DNA of 64,000 nucleotides from Hydractinia symbiolongicarpus (lineage: Eukaryota; Cnidaria; Hydrozoa; Anthoathecata; Hydractiniidae), in the NCBI RefSeq assembly GCF_029227915.1, contig NC_079882.1, positions 31,054,001 to 31,118,000 on the forward strand, written 5' to 3'. Both the position numbers and the translations under genes were made by a program. How positions within the stretch are numbered: position 1 is the stretch's first letter; each line of letters opens with the position of its first letter. Under the pieces are notes generated by a model, which did not search any database, was not told where the DNA came from, and was given only the letters and a program-made list of their open reading frames with translations. Positions 51,251 through 64,000 of this stretch are shown here, piece after piece.

Positions 51251-53844
51251 TTTATCTAAATTTTTTAATAAAGCGCTACCACAGCGAAGAGCAAAAATGC
51301 TCTGTTCCAGCAATCATTTCAAATTAAGAAGAACGTTTTTTCTTGGAGTCCAGTTGTCTTATTGATCATACTTCTACGGTCAAAGTCCATAACCAGTTCA
51401 ATTAAGTCCCACAGTCAATCGTCTCACTATTAAAACGATGCAACCTGGTAACATCAGAAACATATCGCTAAATACATGTTGGTACGAATACGTGAAGCAA
51501 CCGTTGTAACTCAAACGGACTGATACCGTTACAAAGTCAATGAAATGTAGTTTTTGAAACTGTCTCTATATCTGCAGCGCGTGCTAACAGCTAGGATTGG
51601 TCCCACAGTAAAAAATGGCTTATTTATCTAAATTTTTAAATGAAGCGCTACCACAGCGCGCAGTGTAATCGCTGAGTTACAGCAATCATGTCAAATTGAG
51701 AAAAATGTTATTTCTTGGAGTCCAATTGGCTCATTTATCACATTTATAAGTTCAAAGTCCGAAATCAGTTCCATTAAGTCCCACAGCCGATCGTTTCATT
51801 GTTAAAAGCGATGCAACCTAGCAGATTCAGAAACATATCGCTAAACACATGTTGGTACGAATATGTGACGCAACCGTTGTAGCTCAAACAGACTGATAAC
51901 GTTAGAAAGACAATAAAATATAATTTTTGAACCTCTCTCTATTTCTTCAGAGCGCGCTAACATCTAGGATTGGTCCCACAGTAAAAAATGGTTTATTTAT
52001 CTACATTTTTTAATAAAGCGCTACCACAGCGCCCAGTGGAAATGCTCTGTTCCAGCAATCATTTCAAGATAAGAAGAACGTTTTTTCTTGGAGTCCAGTT
52101 GTCTTATTGATCATATTTCCAGGTTCAAAATCCACAATCATTTCAATTAAGTCCCACAGTCAATCGTTTCATTGTTAAAAGCGCTGCAACCTAGTAGAGT
52201 CAGAAAAATAACGCGAAATACATGTTGGTACGAATATGTGACGCAACCGTTGTAATTCAAACGGAGTGATACTGTTAAAAAGTCAATGAAATTTAGTTTT
52301 CGAAAATGTCTCTATTTCTTCAGCGCGAGGTAACGGTTAGGATTTGTCCCACAGTAAAAAATGACTTTTTTATCTACATTTTTTAATAAAGCGCTATCAC
52401 AGCTCCCAGTGTAACCGCTGAATTCCAGCAATCATGTCAAATTGAGAAAAATGTTATTTCTTGGAGTCCAATTGGCTCATTTATCACATTTATAAGTTCA
52501 AAGTCCAAATTCAGTTCAATTAAGTCCCACAGTCAATCGTTTCATTGTTAAAAGCGCTGCAACCTAGTAGAGTCAGAAAAATAACGCGAAATACATGTTG
52601 GCACGAATATGTGACGCAACCGTTGTAACTCAAACGGAGTGATACCGTTACAAAGTCAATGAAATTTAGTTTTCGAAAATGTCTCTATTTCTTCAACGCG
52701 AGCTAACGGCTAGGAATTGTCCCACAGTAAAAAATGACTTATTTATCTACATTTTTTATTAAAGCGCTATAACAGCGGCCAGTGTAATCGTTGAGTTCAA
52801 GCAATCATGTCAAATTAAGAAGAATGTTATTTCTTGGAGTCCAATTGTCTCATTTATCACATTTATAAGTTCAAAGTCCAAAATTAGTTCAATTAAGTTC
52901 CACAGGCAATCGTTTCATTGTTAAAAGCGATGCAACCTTGTAACATCAGAAACATATCCCTAAGTACATGTTGGTACGAATATGTGACGCAACCGTTGTA
53001 ACTCAAACGGACTGATACCGTTAGAAAGTCAATATAATATAGTTTTTGAAATTGTCTCCATTTCTTCAGCGCGCGCCAACGGCAAAGATTGGTCCCACAG
53101 TACAAAATGACTGATATATCTAAATTTTTAAATGAAACGCTACCACAGCGCGCAGTGTAATCGCTGAGTTACAGCAATCATGTCAAATTGAGAAAAATGT
53201 TATTTCTTGGAGTCCAATTGGCTCATTTATCACATTTATAAGTTCAAAGTCCGAAATCAGTTCCATTAAGTCCCACAGCCGATCGTTTCATTGTTAAAAG
53301 CGATGCAACCTAGCAGATTCAGAAACATATCGCTAAACAGATGTTGGTACAAATATGTGACGCAACCGTTGTAGCTCAAACAGACTGATAACGTTAGAAA
53401 GACAATAAAATGTAATTTTTGAACCTCTCTCTATTTCTTCAGAGCGCGCTAACATCTAGGATTGGTCCCACAGTAAAAAATGGTTTATTTATCTACATTT
53501 TTTAATAAAGCGCTACCACAGCGCCCAGTGGAAATGCTCTGTTCCAGCAATCATTTCAAGATAAGAAGAACGTTTTTTCTTGGAGTCCAGTTGTCTTATT
53601 GATCATATTTCCAGGTTCAAAATCCACAATCATTTCAATTAAGTCCCACAGTCAATCGTTTCATTGTTAAAAGCGCTGCAACCTAGTAGAGTCAGAAAAA
53701 TAACGCGAAATACATGTTGGTACGAATATGTGACGCAACCGTTGTAACTCAAACGGAGTGATACCGTTACAAAGTCAATGAAATTTTAGTTTTCGAAAAA
53801 TGTCTCTATTTCTTCAACGCGAGCTAACGGCTAGGAATTGTCCC

Positions 53845-56314
53845 ACAGTAAAAAATGACTTATTTATCTACATTTTTTAATAAAGCGCTATAACAGCGCC
53901 CAGTGTAATCGTTGAGTTCAAGCAATCATGTCAAATTAGGAGGAATGCTATTTCTTTGAGTCCAATTGTCTCATTTATCACATTTATATGTTCAAAGTCC
54001 AAAATAAGTTCAATTAAGTCCCACAGTCAATCGTTTCACTGTTAAAAGCGATGCAACCTGGTAAATATCAGAAAAATATCGCTAAATACATGTTGGTACG
54101 ATATGTGACGCAACAGTTGTAACTCAAACGGAGTGATACCGTTACAAAGTTAATGAAATGTAATTTTTGAAACTGTCTCTATTTCTTCAGCGTGCGCTAT
54201 CGACTAGGATTGGTCCCACAGTAAAAAATGTCTTATTTATCTAAATTTTTTAATAAAGCGCTACCACAGCACCTAGCGAAAATGATCTGTTCCAGCAATC
54301 ATTTCAAATTAAGAAGAACCTTTTTTCTTGGAGTCCAGTTGTCTTATTGATCATATTTCTACGGTCAAAGTCCAAAACCATTTTAACTAACTCCCACAGT
54401 CAATCGTTTCACTGTTAAAAGCGATGCCACCTAGTAGAGTTAGAAAAATAACGCCAAATACATGTTGGTACGAATATGTGACGCAACCGTTGTAACTCAA
54501 ACGGAGTGATACCGTTACAAAGTCAATGAAATTTTGTTTTTGAAAATGTCTCCATTTCTTCAGCGCGCGCTAACGGCAAAGATTGGTCCCACAGTACAAA
54601 ATGACTTATTTATCTATATTTTTAAATGAAGCGCTACCGTAGCGCCCAGTGTAATCGCTAAATTTCAGCAATCATATACAATTAAGGAAAATATTGTTTG
54701 TTGGAGCCCAATTGTCTCATTTATCACAAGTATAAGTTCAAAGTCCACAATCAGTTCAATTAAGTTCCACAGGCAATCGTTACACTGTTAAAAGCGATGC
54801 AACCTTGTAATATCTGAAACATATCGCTAAGTACATGTTGGTACGAATATGTGACGCAACCGTTGTAACTCAAACGGACTGATACCGTTAGAAAGTCAAT
54901 GAAATATAGTTTTTGAAATTGTCTCCATTTCCTCAGCGCGCTAACGGCTAAGATTGGTCCCACAGCACAGAATGACTTATTTATCTAAATTTATAAATGA
55001 AGCGCTGCCGCAGCGCCCAGTGTAACCGCTGAATTCCAGCAATCATGTCAAAATAAGAAGAATGTTATTTCTTGGAGTCCAATTGGCTCATTTATCACAT
55101 TTATAAGTTCAAAGTCCAAAATAAGTTCAATTAATTCCACAGGCAATTGTTTCACTGTTAAAGGCGATGCAACCTTGTAATATCAGAAACATATCCCTAA
55201 ATACATGTTGGCATGAATATGTGACGCAACCGTTGTACCTCAAACGGAGTGATGCCGTTAGAAAGTCAATGAAATAAAATTTTTGAAAATGTCTCCATTT
55301 CCTCAGCGCACTAACGGCTAAGATTGGTCCCACTGTACAGAATGACTTATTTATCTACATTTCTAAATGAAGCGCTGCCGCAACGCCCAGTGTAACCGCT
55401 GAATTCCAGCAATCATGTCAAAATAAGAAGAATGTTATTTCTTGGAGTCCAATTTGTTAATTCATCACATTTATAACTTCAAAGTCCAAAATCAGTTCAA
55501 TTAAGTCCCACGGTCAATCATTTCACTGTTAAAAGCGACGCAACCTAGTAATATCTGAAACATATCGCTAAGTACATGTTGGTACGAATTTGTGACGCAA
55601 CCGTTGTACCTCAAACGGAGTGATGCCGTTAGAAAGTCAATGAAATAAAATTTTTGAAAATGTCTCCATTTCCTCAGCGCACTAACGGCTAAGATTGGTC
55701 CCACTGTACAGAATGACTTATTTATCTACATTTCTAAATGAAGCGCTGCCGCAACGCCCAGTGTAATTGCTGAGTTCCAGCAACCATGTCAGATTAAGAA
55801 GAATGTTATTTCTTGGAGTCCAATTGGCTCATTTATCACTTTTATAAGTTCAAAGTCCAAAATAAGTTCAATTAAGTCACACAGTCAATCGTTTCACTGT
55901 TAAAAGCGATGCAACCTGGTAATATCAGAAACATATCGCAAAATACATGTTTGTACAAATATGTGACGCAACCGTTGCAACTGAAACGGAGTAATACCGT
56001 TACAAAGTCAATGAAATTTAGTTTTTGAAACTGTCTCTGTTTCTTCAGCGCGAGCTAACGGCTAGGATTGGTCCCACAGTAAAGAATGACTTATTTATCT
56101 ACATTTTTTAATAAAGCGCTATCACAGCGCCCAGTGTAATCGTTGAGTTCAAGCAATCATGTCAAATTAGGAGGAATGCTATTTCTTTGAGTCCAATTGT
56201 CTCATTTATCACATTTATATTTTCAAAGTCTAAAATAAGGACAGTCAATCGTTTCACTGTTAAAAGCGATGCAACCTGGTAATATCAGAAACATATCGCT
56301 AAATACATGTTGGT
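53845..56314. repeat. Recent duplication, copy 1
   Basis: From about 53,845 to 54,810 this matches sequence 5,570 bp downstream. From about 54,811 to 56,314 it matches sequence 6,314 bp downstream. The two offsets differ by 744 bp, exactly two monomers. Markers: CAGCACCTAGCG at 54,268 and 59,838, CATATACAATTAAGG in both, and an identical deletion in which AAATAAGG runs directly into ACAGTC (56,239 and 62,553). Differences are rare (for example TTTTAACTAACTC against TTTTAAATAACTC). This is one duplicated segment with a two-monomer indel at 54,811. Confidence 0.9.
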
Positions 56315-56529
56315 ACAAATATGTGACGCAACCGTTGCAACTCAAACGGAGTAATACCGTTACAAAGTCAATGAAATTTAGTTTTTGAAACTGTCTCTAT
56401 TTCTTCAGCGCGAGCTAACGGCTAGGATTGGTCAAACAGTAAAAAATGACTTATTTATCTACATTTTTTAATAAAGCGCTATCACAGCGCCCAGTGTAAT
56501 CGTTGAGTTCAAGCAATCATGTCAAATTA

Positions 56530-59180
56530 GGAGGAATGCTTTTTCTTTGAGTCCAATTGTCTCATTTATCACATTTATATGTTCAAAGTCTAAAATAAGT
56601 TCAATTAAGTCCCACAGTCAATCGTTTCACTGTTAAAAGCGATGCAACCTGGTAAATATCAGAAACATATCGCTAAATACATGTTGTACGATATGTGACG
56701 CAACAGTTGTAACTCAAACGGAGTGATACCGTTACAAAGTCAATGAAATGTAATTTTTGAAACTGTCTCTATTTCTTCAGCGTGCGCTATCGACTAGGAT
56801 TGGTCCCACAGTAAAAAATGTCTTATTTATCTAAATTTTTTAATAAAGCGCTACCACAGCGCCTAGCGAAAATGATCTGTTCCAGCAATCATTTCAAATT
56901 AAGAAGAACGTTTTTTCTTGGAGTCCAGTTGTCTTATTGATCATATTTCTACGGTCAAAGTTCAAAACCATTTTAATTAACTCCCACAGTCAATCGTTTC
57001 ACTGTTAAAGGCGATGCCACCTAGTAGAGTTGGAAAAATAACGCCAAATACATGTTGGTACAAATATGTGACGCAACCGTTGTAACTCAAACGGAGTGAT
57101 ACCGTTACAAAGTCAATGAAATTTTGTTTTTGAAAATGTCTCTATTTCTTCAGCGCGAGGTAACGGTTAGGATTGGTCCCACAGTAAAAAATGACTTATT
57201 TATCTACATTTTTTAATAAAGCGCTATCACAGCTCCCAGTGTAATCGTTGAGTTCAAGCAATCATGTCAAATTAAGAAGAATGTTATTTCTTGGAGTCCT
57301 ATTGTCTCATTTATCGCATTTATAAGTTCAAAGTCCAAAGTAAGTTAAATTAAGTCCCACAGGCAGTCGTTTCACTGTTAAAAACAATGCAACCTTGTGA
57401 TATCAGAAACATATCGCTATATACATGTTGGTACGAATATGTGACTCAACCGTTGTAACTCAAACGGAGTGATATCGTTAGAAAGTCAATGAAATATAGT
57501 TTTTGAAGTTGTCTCCATTTCTTCAGCGCGCGCTAACGGCAAAGATTGGTCCCACAGTACAAAATGACTTATTTATCTATATTTTTAAATGAAGCGCTAC
57601 CGTAGCGCCCAGTGTAATCGCTAAATTTCAGCAATCATATACAATTAAGGAAAATATTATTTGTTGGAGCCCAATCGTCTCATTTATCACAAGTATAAGT
57701 TCAAAGTCCACAATCAGTTCAATTAAGTTCCACAGGCAATCGTTACACTGTTAAAAGCGATGCAACCTTGTAATATCAGAAACATATCGCTAAAGACATG
57801 TTGGTATGAATATGTGACGCAACATTTGTACCTCAAACGGAGTGATACCGTTAGAAAGTCAATGAAATAAAATTTTTGAAACTGTCTCCATTTCCTCAGC
57901 GCGCTAACGGCTAAGATTGGTCCAACAGTACAGAATGACTTATTTATCTAAATTTCTAAATGAAGCGCTGCCGCAGCGCCCAGTGTAACCGCTGAATTCC
58001 AGCAATCATGTCAAAATAAGAAGAATGTTTTTTCTTTGAGTCCAATTGGCTCATTTATCACATTTATAAGTTCAAAGACCAAAATAAGTTCAATTAAGTC
58101 CCACAGTCAATCGTTTCACTGTTAAAAGCGATGCAACCTGGTAAATCAGAAACATATCGCAAAATACATGTTGGTACAAATATGTGACGCAACCGTTGCA
58201 ACTCAAACGGAGTAATACCGTTACAAAGTCAAGGAAATTTAGTTTTTGAAACTGTCTCTATTTCTTCAGCGCGAGCTAACGGCTAGGATTGGTCAAACAG
58301 TAAAAAATGACTTTTTTATCTACATTTTATAATAAAGCGCTATCACAGCGCCCAGTGTAATCGTTGAGTTCAAGCAATCATGTCAAATTAGGAGGAATGC
58401 TATTTCTTTGAGTCCAATTGTCTCATTTATCACATTTATATGTTCAAAGTCCAAAATAAGTTCAATTAAGTCCCACAGTCAATCGTTTCACTGTTAAAAG
58501 CGATGCAACCTGGTAAATATCAGAAACATATCGCTAAATACATGTTGGTACGATATGTGACGCAACAGTTGTAACTCAAACGGAGTGATACCGTTACAAA
58601 GTCAATGAAATGTAATTTTTGAAACTGTCTCTATTTCTTCAGCGTGCGCTATCGACTAGGATTGGTCCCACAGTAAAAAATGTCTTATTTATCTAAATTT
58701 TTTAATAAAGCGCTACCACAGCGCCTAGCGAAAATGATCTGTTCCAGCAATCATTTCAAATTAAGAAGAACGTTTTTTCTTGGAATCCAGTTGTCTTATT
58801 GATCATATTTCTACGGTCAAAGTTCAAAACCATTTTAATTAACTCCCACAGTCAATCGTTTCACTGTTAAAAGCGATGCCACCTAGTAGAGTTAGAAAAA
58901 TAACGCCAAATACATGTTGGTACGAATATGTGACGCAACCGTTGTAACTCAAACGGAGTGATACCGTTACAAAGTCAATGAAATTTTGTTTTTGAAAATG
59001 TCTCTATTTCTTCAGCGCGAGGTAACGGTTAGGATTGGTCCCACAGTAAAAAATGACTTATTTATCTACATTTTTTAATAAAGCGCTATCACAGCTCCCA
59101 GTGTAATCGTTGAGTTCAAGCAATCATGTCAAATTAGGAAGAATGTTATTTCTTGGAGTCCAATTGTCTCATTTATCGCA
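56530..59180. repeat. Five-monomer duplication (1,862 bp)
   Basis: GCCTAGCGAAAATGATCTG at 56,861 and 58,723 marks copies 1,862 bp apart. Both show GGTAAATATCAGAAACATA, a shortened ACGATATGTGACG and GCGCGAGGTAACGG. A further marker, GTAAATCAGAAA (short of the usual GTAATATCAGAAA), recurs at 58,141, 59,259 and 63,710. Confidence 0.82.
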
Positions 59181-59414
59181 TTTATAAGTTCAAAGTCCAA
59201 AATAAGTTCAATTAAGTCCCACAGTCAATCGTTTCACTGTTAAAAGCGATGCAACCTGGTAAATCAGAAACATATCGCAAAATACATGTTGGTACAAATA
59301 TGTGACGCAACCGTTGCAACTCAAACGGAGTAATACCGTTACAAAGTCAATGAAATTTAGTTTTTGAAACTGTCTCTATTTCTTCAGCGCGAGCTAACGG
59401 CTAGGATTGGTCAA

Positions 59415-62400
59415 ACAGTAAAAAATGACTTATTTATCTACATTTTTTAATAAAGCGCTATAACAGCGCCCAGTGTAATCGTTGAGTTCAAGCAATCATG
59501 TCAAATTAGGAGGAATGCTATTTCTTTGAGTCCAATTGTCTCATTTATCACATTTATATGTTCAAAGTCCAAAATAAGTTCAATTAAGTCCCACAGTCAA
59601 TCGTTTCACTGTTAAAAGCGATGCAACCTGGTAAATATCAGAAAAATATCGCTAAATACATGTTGGTACGATATGTGACGCAACAGTTGTAACTCAAACG
59701 GAGTGATACCGTTACAAAGTTAATGAAATGTAATTTTTGAAACTGTCTCTATTTCTTCAGCGTGCGCTATCGACTAGGATTGGTCCCACAGTAAAAAATG
59801 TCTTATTTATCTAAATTTTTTAATAAAGCGCTACCACAGCACCTAGCGAAAATGATCTGTTCCAGCAATCATTTCAAATTAAGAAGAACCTTTTTTCTTG
59901 GAGTCCAGTTGTCTTATTGATCATATTTCTACGGTCAAAGTCCAAAACCATTTTAAATAACTCCCACAGTCAATCGTTTCACTGTTAAAAGCGATGCCAC
60001 CTAGTAGAGTTAGAAAAATAACGCCAAATACATGTTGGTACGAATATGTGACGCAACCGTTGTAACTCAAACGGAGTGATACCGTTACAAAGTCAATGAA
60101 ATTTTGTTTTTGAAAATGTCTCCATTTCTTCAGCGCGCGCTAACGGCAAAGATTGGTCCCACAGTACAAAATGACTTATTTATCTATATTTTTAAATGAA
60201 GCGCTACCGTAGCGCCCAGTGTAATCGCTAAATTTCAGCAATCATATACAATTAAGGAAAATATTCTTTGTTGGAGCCCAATTGTCTCATTTATCACAAG
60301 TATAAGTTCAAAGTCCACAATCAGTTCAATTAAGTTCCACAGGCAATCGTTACACTGTTAAAAGCGATGCAACCTTGTAATATCAGAAACATATCGCTAA
60401 AGACATGTTGGTATGAATATGTGACGCAACATTTGTACCTCAAACGGAGTGATACCGTTAGAAAGTCAATGAAATAAAATTTTTGAAACTGTCCCCATTT
60501 CCTCAGCGCGCTAACGGCTAAGATTGGTCCAACAGTACAGAATGACTTTTTTATCTAAATTTCTAAATGAAGCGCTGCCGCAGCGCCCAGTGTAACCGCT
60601 GAAATCCAGCAATCATGTCAAAATAAGAAGAATGTTATTTCTTGGAGTCCAATTTGTTCATTCATCACATTCATATCTTCAAAGTCCAAAATCAGTTCAA
60701 TTAAGTCCCACGGTCAATCGTTTCACTGTTTAAAGCGACGCAACCTAGTAACATCTGAAACACATCGCTAAGTACATGTTGGTACGAATCTGTGACGCAA
60801 CCGTTGTAACTCAAACGGACTGATACCGTTACAAAGTCAATGAAATATAGTTTTTGAAATTGTCTCCATTTCTTCAGCGCGCGCTAACGGCAAAGAATGG
60901 TCCCCCAGTACAAAATGACTTATTTATCTAAATTTTTAAATGAAACGCTACCGCAGCGCCCCGTGTAATTGCTGAATTCCAGCAATCATGTCAAATTAAG
61001 GAGAATGTTATTTCTTGGAGCCCAATTGTCTCATTTATCACAAATATAAGTTCAAAGTCCACAATCAGTTCAATTAAGTCTCACAGTCAATCGTTTCACT
61101 GTTAAAAGCGACGCAACCTAGTAATATCTGAAACATATCGCTAAGTACATGTTGGTACGAATATGTGACGCAACCGTTGTAACTCAAACGGACTGATACC
61201 GTTAGAAAGTCAATGAAATATAGTTTTTGAAATTGTCTCCATTTCCTCAGCGCGCTAACGGCTAAGATTGGTCCCACAGCACAGAATGACTTATTTATCT
61301 AAATTTATAAATGAAGCGCTGCCGCAGCGCCCAGTGTAACCGCTGAATTCCAGCAATCATGTCAAAATAAGAAGAATGTTATTTCTTGGAGTCCAATTGG
61401 CTCATTTATCACATTTATAAGTTCAAAGTCCAAAATAAGTTCAATTAATTCCACAGGCAATTGTTTCACTGTTAAAGGCGATGCAACCTTGTAATATCAG
61501 AAACATATCCCTAAATACATGTTGGCATGAATATGTGACGCAACCGTTGTACCTCAAACGGAGTGATGCCGTTAGAAAGTCAATGAAATAAAATTTTTGA
61601 AAATGTCTCCATTTCCTCAGCGCACTAACGGCTAAGATTGGTCCCACTGTACAGAATGACTTATTTATCTACATTTCTAAATGAAGCGCTGCCGCAACGC
61701 CCAGTGTAACCGCTGAATTCCAGCAATCATGTCAAAATAAGAAGAATGTTATTTCTTGGAGTCCAATTTGTTAATTCATCACATTTATAACTTCAAAGTC
61801 CAAAATCAGTTCAATTAAGTCCCACGGTCAATCATTTCACTGTTAAAAGCGACGCAACCTAGTAATATCTGAAACATATCGCTAAGTACATGTTGGTACG
61901 AATTTGTGACGCAACCGTTGTACCTCAAACGGAGTGATGCCGTTAGAAAGTCAATGAAATAAAATTTTTGAAAATGTCTCCATTTCCTCAGCGCACTAAC
62001 GGCTAAGATTGGTCCCACTGTACAGAATGACTTATTTATCTACATTTCTAAATGAAGCGCTGCCGCAACGCCCAGTGTAATTGCTGAGTTCCAGCAACCA
62101 TGTCAGATTAAGAAGAATGTTATTTCTTGGAGTCCAATTGGCTCATTTATCACTTTTATAAGTTCAAAGTCCAAAATAAGTTCAATTAAGTCACACAGTC
62201 AATCGTTTCACTGTTAAAAGCGATGCAACCTGGTAATATCAGAAACATATCGCAAAATACATGTTTGTACAAATATGTGACGCAACCGTTGCAACTGAAA
62301 CGGAGTAATACCGTTACAAAGTCAATGAAATTTAGTTTTTGAAACTGTCTCTGTTTCTTCAGCGCGAGCTAACGGCTAGGATTGGTCCCACAGTAAAGAA

Positions 62401-62627
62401 TGACTTATTTATCTACATTTTTTAATAAAGCGCTATCACAGCGCCCAGTGTAATCGTTGAGTTCAAGCAATCATGTCAAATTAGGAGGAATGCTATTTCT
62501 TTGAGTCCAATTGTCTCATTTATCACATTTATATTTTCAAAGTGTAAAATAAGGACAGTCAATCGTTTCACTGTTAAAAGCGATGCAACCTGGTAATATC
62601 AGAAACATATCGCTAAATACATGTTGG
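59415..62627. repeat. Recent duplication, copy 2
   Basis: This is the partner of 53,845-56,314. It holds two extra monomers (about 60,381-61,124) between the parts that are contiguous in copy 1. Those extra units are of the CAGTACA type, with CAACATTTGTACC and CGGTCAATCG. Homology ends at about 62,627, where copy 1 has GGTACAAATATGTG and this copy GGTACGATATGTG. Confidence 0.9.
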
Positions 62628-64000
62628 TACGATATGTGACGCAACAGTTGTAACTCAAACGGAGTGATACCGTTACAAAGTCAATGAAATGTAGTTTTTG
62701 AAACTGTCTCTTTGTTTGCAGCGCGTGCTAACGGCTAGGATTTATCCCACAGTAAAAAATTGCTTATTTATCTAAATTTTTTAATGAAGCGCTACCACAG
62801 CGCGCAGTGTAATCGCTGAGTTACAGCAATCATGTCAAATTGAGAAGAATGTTATTTCTTGGAGTCCAATTGTCTCATTTATCACATTTTTAAGTTCAAA
62901 GTGCGAAATCAGTTCCATTAAGTCCCACAGTCAATCGTTTCATTGTTAAAAGGGATGCAACCTAGTAGAGTCAAAAAAATATCACTAAATACATGTTGGT
63001 ATGAATATGTGACGCAACATTTGTACCTCAAACGGAGTGATACCGTTACAAAGTCAATGAAATTTAGTTTTCGAAAATGTCTCTATTTCTTCAACGCGAG
63101 CTAACGGCTAGGAATTGTCCCACAGTAAAAAATGTCTTATTTATCTACATTTTTTAATAAAGCGCTATAACAGCGCCCAGTGTAATCGTTGAGTTCAAGC
63201 AATCATGTCAAATTAAGAAGAATGTTATTTCTTGGAGTCCAATTGTCTCATTTATCACATTTATAAGTTCAAAGTCCAAAATCAGTTCTATTAAGTCCCA
63301 CAGCAAATTCGTTCACTGTTAAAAGCTCTGCAACTTGGTAATATCTGAAAGATATCGCTAAACACTTGTTGGTACGAATATGTGACGCAACCGTTGTACT
63401 TCAACGGGCGGATACCGTTAGAAACTCAATGAAATGTAGTTTTTGAAACTGTTTCTATATCTTCAGCGCGTGCTAACGGCTAGCATTGGTCCCACAGTAA
63501 AAAATGACTTATTTATCTAAATTTTTAAATGAACCGCTACCACAGCGACCAGTGTAATCGCTGAGTTCCAGCAACCATGTCAGATTAAGAAGAATGTTTT
63601 TTCTTTGAGTCCAATTGGCTCATTTATCACATTTATAAGTTCAAAGACCAAAATAAGTTCAATTAAGTCCCACAGTCAATCGTTTCACTGTTAAAAGCGA
63701 TGCAACCTGGTAAATCAGAAATATATCGCAAAATACATGTTGGTACAAATATGTGACGCAACCGTTGCAACTCAAACGGAGTAATACCGTTACAAAGTCA
63801 ATGAAATTTAGTTTTTGAAACTGTCTCTATTTCTTCAGCGCGAGCTAACGGCTACGATTGGTCAAACAGTAAAAAATGACTTATTTATCTACATTTTTTA
63901 ATAAAGCGCTATCACAGCGCCCAGTGTAATCGTTGAGTTCAAGCAATCATGTCAAATTAGGAGGAATGCTTTTTCTTTGAGTCCAATTGTCTCATTTATC

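Larger units (their letters stand above)
13682..64000. repeat. 372-bp satellite array, right arm
   Basis: The array resumes in register at TTTTTTAATAAAGCGC and continues to the window end. All monomers stay in the same orientation as the left arm. Spacing between TGTTGG landmarks is typically 371 to 373, except at the partial units noted separately. Two main versions of the central part alternate. One has CAGTGTAATCGTTGAGTTC and ATGTCAAATTAAGAAG. The other has AAATGCTCTGTTCCAGC, ATCATTTCAAATTAAG and TTGATCATACTTC, and dominates between about 33 and 54 kb. The CAGTACAGAATG version returns around 34.7-35.2, 37.3-37.8, 39.8-40.3, 46.4 and 54.9-62 kb. I found no gene and no second transposon in these 50 kb. 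Confidence 0.97.

Noticed and set aside
53001-53030. Hammerhead-ribozyme-like CTGATA ... GAAA in the monomer
   Set aside because: A CTGATGA core is not present; most monomers read GTGATA, and the flanking stems are not arranged as required.
54001-54003. Pol III B-box-like GTTCAAAGTCC in the monomer
   Set aside because: It is one base out of register with the consensus and there is no matching A box or T-run terminator at the right distance.
56050-56075. Helitron end in the satellite (ACGGCTAGG)
   Set aside because: CTAG is present, but no hairpin with a loop lies just before it and no TC end can be paired with it, so individual monomers are not intact Helitrons.
1-64000. CRISPR array
   Set aside because: The repeat is 372 bp without short repeat/unique spacer structure, and there are no cas genes.

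Overview
The window is a block of eukaryotic satellite DNA. About 62.4 of the 64 kb is one tandem array of an AT-rich monomer of roughly 372 bp. All units run head-to-tail in the same orientation, about 167 monomer equivalents when counted between the first and last copy of the GTTGG landmark. I found no protein-coding gene, tRNA, rRNA, CRISPR array or bacterial-type regulatory signal. The few open frames of 60 to 94 codons recur with the satellite period or lie in a non-coding transposon, and I treat them as chance. A monomer near 372 bp, higher-order repeats and a Helitron insertion suggest an invertebrate animal genome. A hydrozoan or other cnidarian is a reasonable guess, but the sequence does not prove it. 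Such arrays are typical of centromeric, pericentromeric or subterminal heterochromatin.

Layout. 1 to about 3.3 kb: a subfamily with CAGTACAGAATG and GAATTC in each monomer, containing a three-monomer duplication. About 3.3 to 12.07 kb: a subfamily with CAGTAAAAAATG, ending in a two-monomer repeat of 745 bp. 12,075 to 13,681: the only non-satellite sequence, a 1,607-bp non-autonomous Helitron. It has 5' TC, a 3' hairpin plus CTAG, insertion between A and T, and no target duplication. It looks like two Helitrons joined head-to-tail. 13.7 to 18.6 kb: a very regular three-monomer higher-order repeat (1,119 bp) nested in a six-monomer one (about 2,238 bp). 18.6 to 25.4 kb: mixed blocks, including a four-monomer repeat of 1,491 bp and a Helitron-free paralogue of the insertion site. 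25.4 to 33 kb: mixed, with another 1,119-bp duplication and an out-of-register junction. 33 to 54 kb: a mosaic in which a second subfamily (ATGCTCTGTTCCAG, TTGATCATA) alternates with the first, in 2- to 7-monomer repeats. 54 to 64 kb: the CAGTACA subfamily returns, with a recent 2.5 to 3.2 kb duplication.

How it fits together. The array records repeated unequal exchange or conversion, with most duplication offsets being whole multiples of about 372 bp. A single Helitron landed in one copy of an already duplicated segment. The Helitron's own internal repeats share a short motif with the satellite monomer, which raises the possibility that the satellite grew out of Helitron-type sequence. The strongest leads are the exact insertion proof from the empty paralogue, the tandem-Helitron junction that lacks its terminal G, and the shared Helitron/satellite motif.
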